Below, in pieces: positions 42,412 to 56,117 of a DNA stretch of 64,000 nucleotides. Position numbers and translations under genes: made by a program. This stretch comes from Quadrisphaera sp. INWT6 (GTDB lineage: Bacteria; Actinomycetota; Actinomycetes; Actinomycetales; Quadrisphaeraceae). The notes under the pieces were generated by a model. The model was given only the letters and a program-made list of their open reading frames with translations. It was not told the origin of the DNA and ran no database searches. The stretch spans positions 434,001 to 498,000 of the forward strand of contig NZ_VUOH01000004.1 in assembly GCF_015390235.1 (NCBI RefSeq), in the 5' to 3' direction. Each line of letters opens with the position of its first letter. The stretch's first letter is position 1.

Positions 42412-43026
42412 GTGGCCAGCAGGAAGACCCTCGCCCTCGTCACCGCCGGCGTGCTCGGCCTGGGCGGCGTCGCCGCCGCCGGAGCGGCCGTGGCCGCCGG
42501 TGACGACCCGCGCACCGCCGTGGGGAGCGTCGACGCCGGCGCCCTGCAGCCGGCCCCGGCCGCCCCGGCCGCGTCGGGCGGCACCAGCAGCGCGGCCCCG
42601 CAGGGCGTCCAGCAGGTCGCCTCCCTTCAGGTGCTCCAGGGCGTCCTGGTCCGCGACGAGGACGACGACGCGGACGACCGGGACGACGCCGACGACGCCG
42701 ACGACCGGTACGACGACCTCAGCGTCAACGGCGTGGACGTCGACCTCGGCCCCTCGGAGTGGGTGCTCACCGCCCCGGCGCTCCAGGACTACGACGGCGA
42801 CGGCACCGCCGAGCCGTTCGCCGCCGAGCTCGACGGGCTCGTGGGCCAGCAGGTCACCCTGCAGGTGCGCTACGACGACGACAGCGACGATGACGACGAC
42901 GACCGCGCCGACGACCGGCTCGACGACGCCGACGTCTACGAGCTGCAGGGCCTGGCCCTGCGCGCGGCGTCGGGCCCGGCGCCCTGGGCGGGCGGCGCGG
43001 TGCCCACCGGCCCCCTCGCCGGCTGA
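42412..43026 (+). CDS. Secreted poly-acidic protein
   Basis: 204 aa from GTG with GGAGG 8 bp upstream. A signal peptide (KTLALVTAGVLGLGGVAAAGAAVAA) is followed by two short Asp-rich tracts (EDDDADDRDDADDADDRYDD; DDDSDDDDDDRADDR) that frame a module with VNGVDVDLGPSEWVLTAPALQDYDGDGTAEPF, in parts. The DYDGDGTAE stretch looks like a calcium-binding loop. Divergent from the two-component pair and sharing its operator region. Possible role: cation (Ca or Mg) sequestration outside the membrane and signal to the kinase. Family not recognised. Confidence 0.65.
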   Translation: MASRKTLALVTAGVLGLGGVAAAGAAVAAGDDPRTAVGSVDAGALQPAPAAPAASGGTSSAAPQGVQQVASLQVLQGVLVRDEDDDADDRDDADDADDRYDDLSVNGVDVDLGPSEWVLTAPALQDYDGDGTAEPFAAELDGLVGQQVTLQVRYDDDSDDDDDDRADDRLDDADVYELQGLALRAASGPAPWAGGAVPTGPLAG

Positions 43027-43072
43027 CGAGCGGCCCGGAGGCGCTCCCGGGACGGCTGGCAGGGTGGGAGGC

Positions 43073-43537
43073 GTGAGCACCCCTCCCAGCGGCTCGGGCC
43101 GCGTCGTCACCGCCCGCAGCGAGCACCCCGTCGCCGTCCCCGCCGACCGGCTGCGCGCGGCGCTGGCCGACTACACCGGCGCGCGCCGCGACGCGATGCC
43201 CGCGGCGTACAGCCAGTACCGGGTGGAGTCCGGCGGCACCGGTGGGGGCACCCGCGTGGGGTGGCGCTTCCAGGCCACGAAGAAGCGGGTCCGCGACCAG
43301 CTGGTCGAGGTCAGCGAGGCCCCCGACGGCGCCCTGGTCGAGAGCGACACCCGCTCCTCGATGGTGACGCGCTGGACGGTGGCCCCCGCCGGCGCGAGCG
43401 CCAGCACCGTCGTGGCCCACACCACCTGGAACGGCGCGGGCGGGGTCGGCGGCTTCTTCGAGCGGACCTTCGCGCCGCGGGGCCTGCAGCGGACGACGGC
43501 GGAGCTGGTGGGGAACCTCGAGCGCGCCCTGCGCTGA
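43073..43537 (+). CDS. SRPBCC/polyketide cyclase-like protein
   Basis: 154 aa from GTG. SEHPVAVPADRLRAALADYTG, GTRVGWRFQATKKRVRDQLVEV, TRWTVAPAG and a C-terminal FFERTFAPRGLQRTTAELVGNLERAL helix fit the START/SRPBCC fold, a hydrophobic-ligand-binding domain. Exact ligand unknown. Close behind the acidic protein (46-bp gap), so maybe co-transcribed. Confidence 0.8.
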   Translation: MSTPPSGSGRVVTARSEHPVAVPADRLRAALADYTGARRDAMPAAYSQYRVESGGTGGGTRVGWRFQATKKRVRDQLVEVSEAPDGALVESDTRSSMVTRWTVAPAGASASTVVAHTTWNGAGGVGGFFERTFAPRGLQRTTAELVGNLERALR

Positions 43538-43562
43538 GCCCCTCGCCGGGGGGGCGGCCGGC

Positions 43563-45151
43563 CTAGCGTCCCGAGAGGGCGTCGACCAGCGCGGCCGCGT
43601 CGGGGCAGCGGTCCAGCAGGGCCTGCGTCCCGGCGCGGGTGCCGCGGGTCGGCTCCAGCATCGGCACCCGCTGCAGCGCGCCCCGGCCGGGGACGTCGAA
43701 GATCACCGAGTCCCAGCTGGCCGCGGCGACGTCGCGGCCGTAGCGGCGCAGGCACTCCCCGCGGAACCACGCCCGGGTGTCCTCCGGCGGGTCGGTGGCG
43801 GCGCTGCGCGCGGCGTCGTCGTCGACCAGCTGCTCCACCGCGCCGCGGGCCCGCAGGCGCATGTGGAGGCCCTTGGCGGGGTTCACGTCGGCGTACTGCA
43901 GGTCGATGAGGTGCAGGCGGGGCGCGTCCCAGGCGAGCTGCTCGCGGTCGCGGAAGCCCTGCAGCAGCCGCAGCTTGGCCACCCAGTCGAGCTGCCCGGC
44001 CAGGCGGAACGGGTCGGCCGCGAGGTCGGTGAGCACCTGCTCCCAGCGCGCCAGCACGTCGGCCGTCTCGGCCCGGGCGGCCTCGTCGGGGCCTCCCCGC
44101 GCGACTCGACGTGCGCGCGGGCGGCCTCCAGGTAGGCGTGCTGGACGTCGAGCGCGGTCATCTCGGACCCGTCGGCCATCCGCACCCGGTGGCGCAGCGA
44201 GGGGTCGTGGCTGACGGCGTGCAGCTCGGCGACCGGCGCCGCGACGGCCAGGTCGGGGGCGGTGCCGGCCTCCACCATGGCGAGGACGAGGGCCGTCGTC
44301 CCCAGCTTGAGGTAGGTGGCGACGTCGCACAGGTTCGCGTCGCCGACGATGACGTGCAGGCGGCGGTACCTGTCGGCCGTGGCGTGCGGCTCGTCGCGGG
44401 TGTTGATGATCGGGCGCTTCAGCGTGGTCTCGAGGCCGACCTCGGTCTCGAAGTAGTCGGCGCGCTGCGACAGCTGGAAGCCGGGCTCCTCGCCGCGCTG
44501 GCCCAGCCCCACCCGCCCGGCGCCGCAGACCACCTGCCGCGACACGAAGAACGGCACCAGGCCCCGCACGATCGCGCTGAACGGCGTCGCGCGGTCCATG
44601 AGGTAGTTCTCGTGGGTGCCGTACGAGGCGCCCTTGCCGTCGGTGTTGTTCTTGTACAGGTTCACCGGCTGCAGGCCGGGCGCGGCCGCCACCTGGGCGG
44701 CGGCGCGCGCCATCACCGCCTCGCCGGCGCGGTCCCACCGCACGGCGGCCAGCGGCCCGGTGACCTCCGGGGAGGAGTACTCGGGGTGGGCGTGGTCGAC
44801 GTAGAGCCGCGCCCCGTTGGTCAGGACGACGTTCGCGGTCAGCGGGTCGTCGGAGCCGATGGCGGCGCCGTCGCCCTGGGCGCGCTGGGACTCCCGCGGC
44901 CCGTCGGTGAGCTGGCTCGCGTGGGCGGCGCTGCGCGCCACCTCGTAGCCGCGGGCGTCGCGCAGGGGCGCCTCGTCCTCGTAGTCCCACCGCGGGCGCT
45001 GGCGCCGCGCGGGCGCCCGGCCGTCGCCGGGGACGGCCGGGGTGTAGGTGGCCACCACCTGGCTCGACAGGGTCACCGGGTCGAGCTCGGGGTGCCCCGG
45101 AGCCCACACGCCGTACTCGGTCTCGATCCCCACGACCCGCCGCACGCTCAT
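43563..45151 (-). CDS. dop: Pup deamidase/depupylase Dop (one frame break)
   Basis: Deamidates the C-terminal glutamine of Pup and removes Pup from proteins. [13 protein letters not shown] carries the catalytic site; [32 protein letters not shown] and [16 protein letters not shown] are superfamily motifs shared with PafA, but the sequence has the Dop-type loop after the first strand (DLDP... region). The frame breaks near 44100 at CCCC; one added base joins AHVESRG to GPDEAARAE. Corrected length about 530 aa. Downstream of mpa with DUF3054 between, on the opposite strand. Confidence 0.93.
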
Positions 45152-45175
45152 CGTCAGCCAGCCTAGGCTCGGCGG

Positions 45176-45592
45176 GTGCGCTCCCCCCTGCCGGCCCTCC
45201 TGCCGGTGCTGGCGGCCGACGTCGCCGCCGTCCTGGTGTTCGCGGCCGCCGGCCGGCGCTCCCACGACGAGGCGTCCGCGACCCTCGGCGGGGCGCTCGG
45301 CGGGCTCGCCCACACCGCGTGGCCGTTCCTGGTGGCGCTGGCGCTCGGGTGGGTGCTGGTGCTCGCCCGCGGGTGGCGCCCGGCCCGGGTGCGACCCGCC
45401 GGGCTGGTGGTCTGGGGCGCCACCGTGCTGGGCGGGCACGCCCTGCGCCTGGTGTCCGGGCAGGGCAGCGCCGTCAGCTTCCTCGTGGTGACCGCCGTGG
45501 TGCTCGCGGCCCTGCTGCTGAGCTGGAGGGCCGGCTGGCGCGCCCTGAGGAGCGCCGGCCGGTCACCCTACGGACCCCGCGGGCAGCACTGA
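45176..45592 (+). CDS. DUF3054 family membrane protein
   Basis: 138 aa from GTG; four hydrophobic helices ([59 protein letters not shown]). RSHDE and [12 protein letters not shown] are typical DUF3054 elements. Function unknown. Inserted between dop and mpa on the opposite strand. Confidence 0.8.
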   Translation: MRSPLPALLPVLAADVAAVLVFAAAGRRSHDEASATLGGALGGLAHTAWPFLVALALGWVLVLARGWRPARVRPAGLVVWGATVLGGHALRLVSGQGSAVSFLVVTAVVLAALLLSWRAGWRALRSAGRSPYGPRGQH

Positions 45593-45601
45593 GGACCTCG
45601 G

Positions 45602-47389
45602 TCAGAGGTACTGGCCCGTGCCACCGGTGACGGTGTCGATGCTCCGGCCGGGCTCGGAGCCCTGCTTGCCCTGGACGATCGTGCGGATGTAGGTGATCCG
45701 CTCGCCCTTCTTGCCCGAGATCCGCGCCCAGTCGTCGGGGTTGGTGGTGTTGGGCAGGTCCTCGTTCTCCTTGAACTCGTCGACGCAGGCGGCCATGAGG
45801 TGCTCGATCCGGATGCCGCGCTGGCCCGTGGTGAGCAGGTCCTTGATGGCCGACTTCTTGGCCCTGTCGACGATGTTCTGGATCATCGCGCCGGAGTTGA
45901 AGTCCTTGAAGTACAGGACCTCCTTGTCGCCGTTGGCGTAGGTCACCTCGAGGAACTGGTTCTCCTCGGTCTCGGCGTACATCCGCAGCACGGTGCGCTC
46001 GATCATCGCCGCTGCGGTGGCCGTCGGGGAGCCGCCGTGGGCGGCGAGGTCGTCGGCGTGCAGCGGCAGGTCGGGCGTCAGGTACTTGGCGAAGACGTCG
46101 TGCGCTGCCTGCGCGTCGGGGCGCTCGATCTTGATCTTCACGTCGAGGCGGCCCGGGCGCAGGATGGCCGGGTCGATCATGTCCTCGCGGTTGGAGGCGC
46201 CGATGACGATGACGTTGTCGAGGCGCTCGACGCCGTCGATCTCCGCGAGCAGCTGCGGCACGATCGTGGTCTCGGTGTCGGAGGAGACGCCCGAGCCGCG
46301 GGTGCGGAACAGGGACTCCATCTCGTCGAAGAAGACGATGACGGGCGTGCCCTCGGAGGCCTTCTCCCGCGCGCGGGCGAAGATCAGCCGGATGTGCCGC
46401 TCGGTCTCGCCGACGTACTTGTTGAGCAGCTCGGGGCCCTTGATGTTCAGGAAGTAGCTGCGCACCTCCGCCTTGCCCTGCCGCTCGGCGGCCTGCCTGC
46501 TGAGCGAGCGCGCCACCGCCTTGGCGATCAGCGTCTTGCCGCAGCCGGGCGGGCCGTACAGCAGGATCCCCTTGGGCGCCTTGAGGCCGTGCTCGCGGTA
46601 GAGCTCGGGGTGGGCGAAGGGCAGCTCGACGGCGTCGCGGATCGCCTCGATCTGGCCGGTGAGACCGCCGATGTCGGTGTACTCGATGTCGGGCACCTCC
46701 TCCAGCAGGAGGCTCTCGACCTCCGCCTTCGGCACCTTCTCGAAGACCACCGAGCTGCGCGGGTCGAGGTTGAGGGCGTCGCCGACCCGCAGCTTCGCGG
46801 CCTGCAGCGGCGCGGCCAGGCGCACCACGCGCTCCTCGTCGGCCTGCGCCGTCACCAGCGCGCGGCCGCCGTCGAGGACCTCCTTGAGCGTGACCACCTC
46901 GCCGATGCGGTCGTACCCGCCGGCGCGCACCACGTTGAGGGCCTCGTTGAGGAGCACCTCCTGCCCGTGGCCGAGCTCGGAGACCTCCACCGCCGGGCTC
47001 ACGGCCACGCGCACCTTGCGCCCGGCCTGCACGACGTCGGCGGTGCCGTCGTCGAAGGCCTCCAGGAAGGTGGCGTACCCCGACGGCGGCTGGGCCAGCC
47101 TGTCGACCTCGGACTTCAGGTCGACCAGCCGGGCGCGCGCCTCGGTGAGGGTGCGCACCAGCCGGTCGTTCTGCGCCGTGGACGCCGAGAGCTGCCGCTC
47201 GAGCTCGGCGGCCCGCTCCTCCAGGGCGCGGGTGCGGGCCGGGGTCTCGGCGAGCCGGCGCCTCAGCGCCCCCACCTCCTCGCGCAGCCCCTCGGCCGCC
47301 CGGCGCTGGGCCGGGGGCTCGGGCGCGCCCGCGAGCGCGTCGTCTCCGTGGTGCTCGCTGCGGTCAACCGGTCGGTCAGACATGCACAC
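45602..47389 (-). CDS. mpa: Proteasomal ATPase Mpa/ARC
   Basis: Hexameric AAA+ unfoldase feeding pupylated proteins to the 20S core; 595 aa. The N-terminal coiled coil ([31 protein letters not shown], in parts) binds Pup; OB domains follow. Walker A is GPPGCGKT, Walker [11 protein letters not shown], and the C-terminus ends in GQYL, the gate-opening motif for the alpha ring. All elements intact. Confidence 0.95.
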   Translation of the reverse strand: MCMSDRPVDRSEHHGDDALAGAPEPPAQRRAAEGLREEVGALRRRLAETPARTRALEERAAELERQLSASTAQNDRLVRTLTEARARLVDLKSEVDRLAQPPSGYATFLEAFDDGTADVVQAGRKVRVAVSPAVEVSELGHGQEVLLNEALNVVRAGGYDRIGEVVTLKEVLDGGRALVTAQADEERVVRLAAPLQAAKLRVGDALNLDPRSSVVFEKVPKAEVESLLLEEVPDIEYTDIGGLTGQIEAIRDAVELPFAHPELYREHGLKAPKGILLYGPPGCGKTLIAKAVARSLSRQAAERQGKAEVRSYFLNIKGPELLNKYVGETERHIRLIFARAREKASEGTPVIVFFDEMESLFRTRGSGVSSDTETTIVPQLLAEIDGVERLDNVIVIGASNREDMIDPAILRPGRLDVKIKIERPDAQAAHDVFAKYLTPDLPLHADDLAAHGGSPTATAAAMIERTVLRMYAETEENQFLEVTYANGDKEVLYFKDFNSGAMIQNIVDRAKKSAIKDLLTTGQRGIRIEHLMAACVDEFKENEDLPNTTNPDDWARISGKKGERITYIRTIVQGKQGSEPGRSIDTVTGGTGQYL

Positions 47390-47449
47390 CTCCGCTCGGC
47401 CCGCCGGAGCGGACCGGAGTCGAGTCCGTGCCCCACGGTAACTCGGCCC

Positions 47450-50691
<3,242 letters not shown>

Positions 50692-50694
50692 AAC

Positions 50695-50749
50695 GGGTCG
50701 CTGGGGCACCCGAGGTCCCTCTCCCGAGGGACTGGCGTGCCGATGACCC
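50695..50749 (+). other. Nested stem structure upstream of the GGDEF/EAL gene
   Basis: Three coaxial pairs: GGGTC (50695-50699)/GACCC (50745-50749), GGCAC (50705-50709)/GTGCC (50737-50741), GTCCCTC (50715-50721)/GAGGGAC (50726-50732) with loop TCCC. It begins 4 bp after the nuclease stop and ends 5 bp before the GTG at 50754. Could be a terminator of the first gene or a structured leader of the second. It does not fit the c-di-GMP riboswitch core I know. Confidence 0.5.
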
Positions 50750-50753
50750 CTGG

Positions 50754-52679
50754 GTGAGCACCACCCCCGCCTCCCCGCCGTGGCGCCTGCGCCTCCACGG
50801 CGGTGCGGTCGCGGCACCCGGGGAACGCGCTCAGCGCCCGGGCCCCCTGCTGCGTCAGCTGACGAGCGGTCGCACGGCCATGCAGTGGCGGCGGGCCCCC
50901 GTGGTGTCGTACATGCCCAGCGTTCCGCTGCTGCTGGCCGTCCTCATGGGCACCGGCGGTGCCATCGTGCTCGTCTCGACCTTCCTGCCGTCCGCCAGCA
51001 GCGACCGCGTCGTGGCGCTCGTCCGCGCGCTCGACGTCGTCGCCATCACCAGCGCGTTCACCTTCACGCGACTGATGCAGGGGCGCCGGCGCTGGGCCCA
51101 GCACGCGGTCATGCTGACCGCGACGCTGCTGGTGTCGCTCGCCGTGCTGGTGTCCGGCGGCGGGGGCACCGCCCTGGTGTACGCGGTCGTCTACTACCCC
51201 GTCGTCGTCTACGGCTTCTTCGCCCTCTCGCGCCTGGGGGCGGTGCTCCACCTCCTGCTCATCACCGCGGTGGGCGCGCCCCTGCTGGCGCAGCAGGAGG
51301 GGGTGGGCGTCGCCGAGCAGGTCGTCCTGTGGGGCGTCGCGGCGATGCTCGGCCTCGCCGTCGCGTGGCTGGTGGCCATGCACGACGGCTCCGAGACCGA
51401 CCAGCTGACCTCCCTGCCCGACCGCAGCGGCATCGAGCGCAGCCTCGAGCGCGCTCTGCGTCGCCCTCTGGGCTCCTCCGCCGACCAGCACCACGTGGCG
51501 TTCGCCCTGCTGAACATCGACTCCTTCACCGCCTACAACGCCGCCCACGGCGAGGGCGCCGGAGACGAGCTCCTGGCGCAGCTGGCGACGACCTGGGCCG
51601 CGGCGCTGCCCGAGGACGTCCTGCTGGGCCGCTGGGCGGGTGACGCCTTCGCCGTCGTCGCTCCAGGGCGCACCGCTCACCAGGCCACCCTGCTCGTCGA
51701 GGAGCTGCGCCGCTCGACCCCAGCCGGGGTGACCGCGTCCGCGGGCGTCGCGGGGTGGGGACGCGAGGAGACCCAGTCCATGCTGGTCGCCCGCACCGAG
51801 GGCGCCCTCTACCTGGCCAAGCAGGGCGGCCGCGACCGCGTGCACGAGCACAGCGGTCCTGGCACCGACGGCCGCGAGGTCCGCCGCGGCCTGGCCCGCG
51901 TCGAGTTCGAGGTGCACTTCCAGCCCGTGGTCGACCTCGCCACCGGCGAGGTGCACGGCGCGGAAGCCCTGGTCCGCTGGGCGCACCCGACCCGCGGCCT
52001 GGTCGGCCCCGACCAGTTCCTCCCCGACGCCGAGCGCAGCGGCGCGATCGTCGACCTCGGCGGCTGGGTGCTGCGCGAGGCCTGCCACCGGGCGGCTCGC
52101 TGGGCCCCCACGCCGAGCGGGCACCTGCCCCACGTGGCGGTGAACGCCTCCGGACGCGAGCTGGCCGACCCCCTGTACGCCGCCGCCGTCGAGGAGGCGC
52201 TCATCAGCAGCCGCCTGGCCCCGTCGCGGCTCGTCGTGGAGCTGGTGGAGAGCGACTACGACATCGCCTCGGTCGACCTGGTCGCCAACCTCCACCGCCT
52301 CCGGGCGATGGGGGTGCGCACCGCCATCGACGACTTCGGGACGGGCTCCTCCAGCCTGGAGCGCGTGCGGCGGCTCGGCGCCGACCTGCTCAAGATCGAC
52401 AAGACCTTCATCACCGACATCACCTCCCGGGAGGCGGAGGCCCCGCTGGTCGCCGCCGCGCTCGCCATGGCCGACGCCATGGGCATGGCGGTGGTCGCCG
52501 AGGGCGTCGAGGAGCCCCACCAGCGCGACTGGCTGGCGGCGCGGGGGTGCGCCTTCGGGCAGGGCTGGCTCTTCGGGCGCCCCGTCCCGGCCTCGCCCAC
52601 CGGAGAGGCGGCGTCCACCGGAGAGGCAGCGCCCGCCCCGCAGCCGCCACGGATGCGGTCTCGCAGTCACTCTGAGTGA
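50754..52679 (+). CDS. Membrane GGDEF/EAL protein, degenerate cyclase and likely active phosphodiesterase
   Basis: About 641 aa. Several N-terminal helices (VPLLLAVLMGTGGAIVLV, ALVYAVVYYPVVVYGFFAL, HLLLITAVGAPLL, VVLWGVAAMLGLAVAWLVA), then a GGDEF domain with RWAGDAF in place of GGDEF, and an EAL domain with HGAEALVRW, VAVNASGREL, VVELVES, DDFGTGSSS, LKIDKTFI, VVAEGVEE and QGW. Cyclase activity is unlikely; c-di-GMP hydrolysis is likely. The GTG start gives a long cytoplasmic N-terminus; ATG at 50880 is an alternative. Confidence 0.88.
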   Translation: MSTTPASPPWRLRLHGGAVAAPGERAQRPGPLLRQLTSGRTAMQWRRAPVVSYMPSVPLLLAVLMGTGGAIVLVSTFLPSASSDRVVALVRALDVVAITSAFTFTRLMQGRRRWAQHAVMLTATLLVSLAVLVSGGGGTALVYAVVYYPVVVYGFFALSRLGAVLHLLLITAVGAPLLAQQEGVGVAEQVVLWGVAAMLGLAVAWLVAMHDGSETDQLTSLPDRSGIERSLERALRRPLGSSADQHHVAFALLNIDSFTAYNAAHGEGAGDELLAQLATTWAAALPEDVLLGRWAGDAFAVVAPGRTAHQATLLVEELRRSTPAGVTASAGVAGWGREETQSMLVARTEGALYLAKQGGRDRVHEHSGPGTDGREVRRGLARVEFEVHFQPVVDLATGEVHGAEALVRWAHPTRGLVGPDQFLPDAERSGAIVDLGGWVLREACHRAARWAPTPSGHLPHVAVNASGRELADPLYAAAVEEALISSRLAPSRLVVELVESDYDIASVDLVANLHRLRAMGVRTAIDDFGTGSSSLERVRRLGADLLKIDKTFITDITSREAEAPLVAAALAMADAMGMAVVAEGVEEPHQRDWLAARGCAFGQGWLFGRPVPASPTGEAASTGEAAPAPQPPRMRSRSHSE

Positions 52680-52836
52680 CATGCGCACCGAGGGGTGACA
52701 CCGCGTGACCGATCGGCGTCAGGGACGTCCCTCCACCGGGCGACACGCCGGCACCTGAGGTCCCACGCACCGGGCTCGATGGCCGCGAGCATGGCGAGTC
52801 GACACCCGCCACGCGAACCTCGACGAGCGGAGCACC

Positions 52837-53949
52837 ATGACCGACCTGCACCCCGGACGGACCTCCCCCACCGCGCAGGAGCTCCCCGTCCAGCGGACGG
52901 CCCCTCCGGCGCTCCAGGACCTCGGGCTCGCCGGCGCGGCCCCCGCCACGGGGGTCGTCGACCTGGCCCTCGAGCGCCGCGACGAGGCCACCGGCGCGCT
53001 CCTGCGGCGCGTCGTGGTCACCGACCTCGCCGACGAGTCCCCCACGCGCCGGCTCCGCCAGGCGCAGATCGCCGCGCGCGACCAGCTGCTGCGCGCCAAC
53101 CCCGAGTGGCCCGGCCCGCTGGTCGAGGGCGGCGGCGTCATCCCCGTCAACGAGGTCGCGGCCTGGCTCTACGACGACAGCCCGGCCCTGCAGGAGTGGC
53201 GCGGCCGGCTCGTCCCCAGCGCGCGGGCGCTCTTCCCCCTCCAGCGGCCGCACGCCTCGCACCTGCCCACCGGGGTGCCCATCGACGACAAGGCCCGCGG
53301 GTTCTTCACCGACAGCCTCGACGCGGTCGGCATCCGCACCCGGGCCGCGGTGCTGCGCGACGTCATCGCCCGCACCAGCGCGCGCTGGACCGCCCAGGGC
53401 CGCACCGAGCGGTCGACCTGGGTCAGCCTCGCCTGCGGCGGCGCCCTGCCGGTGCTCGACGCCCTATCGGCCCTCCAGCCCCACGAGCTGGCCCTCGTGC
53501 TGGTCGACATCGACCCCGTGGCCCTCGACTTCGCCCACCGCCTCGCCCTCGAGGAGGGCCTGCCCGAGCGCGACGTCGTGGTGCTCGAGCGCGACCTGGT
53601 CCGGACCGTGGTGGTCCGCGACGACCTGGTCGACGAGCTCGGTCCGGGCTCGGCGGCCGTCGTCGACGCGCTCGGCATCTTCGAGTACTTCTCCGACGCC
53701 GCCTGCGTGCGCCTGCTGCGCAACGCGCGGCGCCTCGTGGCCGACGGCGGCGTGCTCGTCGTCGCGAACATGCTGTCGGACCGCCCCGAGCTGCACTGGA
53801 ACAAGCGCGGCATCGGGTGGCCGCTGCTGCGCGAGCGCAGCACCGAGCAGCTGCTCGAGCTCGTCGCCGAGGCGGGCATCGACACAGCCCGGACGACCGT
53901 GACGATCCCCCAGGACGGCGTCTACGCCGTCGTCAGCGTCGACTGCTGA
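52837..53949 (+). CDS. Class I SAM-dependent methyltransferase, 370 aa
   Basis: ATG start; N-terminal 130 residues are of unknown fold with EGGGVIPVNEVAAWLY; the Rossmann domain follows with WVSLACGGALPVLDALSAL (SAM motif I), LVLVDIDPVALDFA (acidic ribose-binding residue), VVDALGIFEYFSDAACVRLLRNARRL and ELHWNKRGIGW. Substrate unknown. 157 bp separate it from the EAL gene, so it may have its own promoter. Confidence 0.75.
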   Translation: MTDLHPGRTSPTAQELPVQRTAPPALQDLGLAGAAPATGVVDLALERRDEATGALLRRVVVTDLADESPTRRLRQAQIAARDQLLRANPEWPGPLVEGGGVIPVNEVAAWLYDDSPALQEWRGRLVPSARALFPLQRPHASHLPTGVPIDDKARGFFTDSLDAVGIRTRAAVLRDVIARTSARWTAQGRTERSTWVSLACGGALPVLDALSALQPHELALVLVDIDPVALDFAHRLALEEGLPERDVVVLERDLVRTVVVRDDLVDELGPGSAAVVDALGIFEYFSDAACVRLLRNARRLVADGGVLVVANMLSDRPELHWNKRGIGWPLLRERSTEQLLELVAEAGIDTARTTVTIPQDGVYAVVSVDC

Positions 53950-53970
53950 CGACGGCTGACGACCGGCTGC

Positions 53971-55070
53971 TCAGGCGGGCTGGGCCGCCGCCGGGTCGTG
54001 GGCCGAGGCGTTCGGCCGCAGCTGACCGTCGCGGACCGCCTCGGCCCAGTGGCACGCCACCCGGTGGGGGCCGCGGCCCGGCGTCCCCACCCCCGGCATC
54101 CCCAGGTCGCGCAGCACCGGCCGCTCGTCGGCGCAGCGCGTCGGCTGCACGAACGGGCAGCGGGTGTGGAAGCGGCAGCCCGACGGGGGGTCGGCGGGGC
54201 TGGGCAGGTCGCCCGTGAGCAGGATCCGCTCCCGGGTGTCCTCGACCACCGGGTCGGGCACCGGTACCGCTGACATGAGCGACAGCGTGTACGGGTGCAG
54301 CGGCTGGGCGTAGAGGTCGTCGGAGGCGGCCTCCTCCACCACCCCGCCGAGGTACATGACCCCGACCCGGTCGCTGGTGTGCCGCACCACGGCGAGGTCG
54401 TGGGCGATGAGCAGGTACGTCAGCCCGAGCTGGGTCTGCAGGTCCTCCAGCAGGTTCAGCACCTGGGCCTGCACCGAGACGTCCAGGGCGCTCACCGGCT
54501 CGTCGGCGACGACGAGCGAGGGCTCCACCGCCAGCGCCCGCGCGATGCCGATGCGCTGGCGCTGCCCGCCGGAGAACTCGTGGGGGTAGCGCGTGGCGGC
54601 CGAGGCCGGCAGCCCCACCAGGCCCAGGAGCTCGCGCACCCGGCGCCCGCGCTCGCCCCGGCCCGTGGCCAGGCCGTGCGCCCGCAGCGGCTCGGCGACG
54701 GCGGCCTCCACGTCCATCCGCGGGTCCAGGCTCGCCATCGGGTCCTGGAAGACCATCTGCATCTGCCGCCGGGCGCGCCGCAGCGGCTCGGGCCGCAGCG
54801 ACCGCAGGTCGACCCCGTCGAGGACGATGCTGCCCGCGGTCGGCTCCGTCAGCCGCAGCAGCGCCCGCCCCAGGGTCGACTTGCCGCAGCCCGACTCCCC
54901 CACCAGGCCGTAGGTCTCCCCGCGGCGCACGTCGAGGTCGACGCCGTCGACGGCGCGCACCGGCGCCGGACGGCGCAGCACCGAGCCGCGGCCCGGGTAG
55001 TGGACGGCGACGCCGCGCGCCGAGAGCAGCACGTCGTCCTGCGCAGCCGGCTCTCCGGCGGTCTGGGCGG

Positions 55071-55074
<4 letters not shown>
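53971..55074 (-). CDS. oppF: Oligopeptide ABC transporter ATP-binding protein OppF
   Basis: 367 aa. Walker [10 protein letters not shown], signature [15 protein letters not shown], Walker [14 protein letters not shown]-loop IAHDLAVV, and the oligopeptide-type C-terminal cysteines [10 protein letters not shown]. Last gene of oppABCDF; ATG overlaps the oppD stop. Complements oppD as the second ATPase. Confidence 0.93.

Positions 55075-56116
<1,042 letters not shown>

Positions 56117-56117
<1 letters not shown>

Noticed and set aside
52695..52836. TGAC-rich region before the methyltransferase gene as an operator
   Set aside because: Several TGAC/GTCA words occur but they share no fixed spacing or symmetry.
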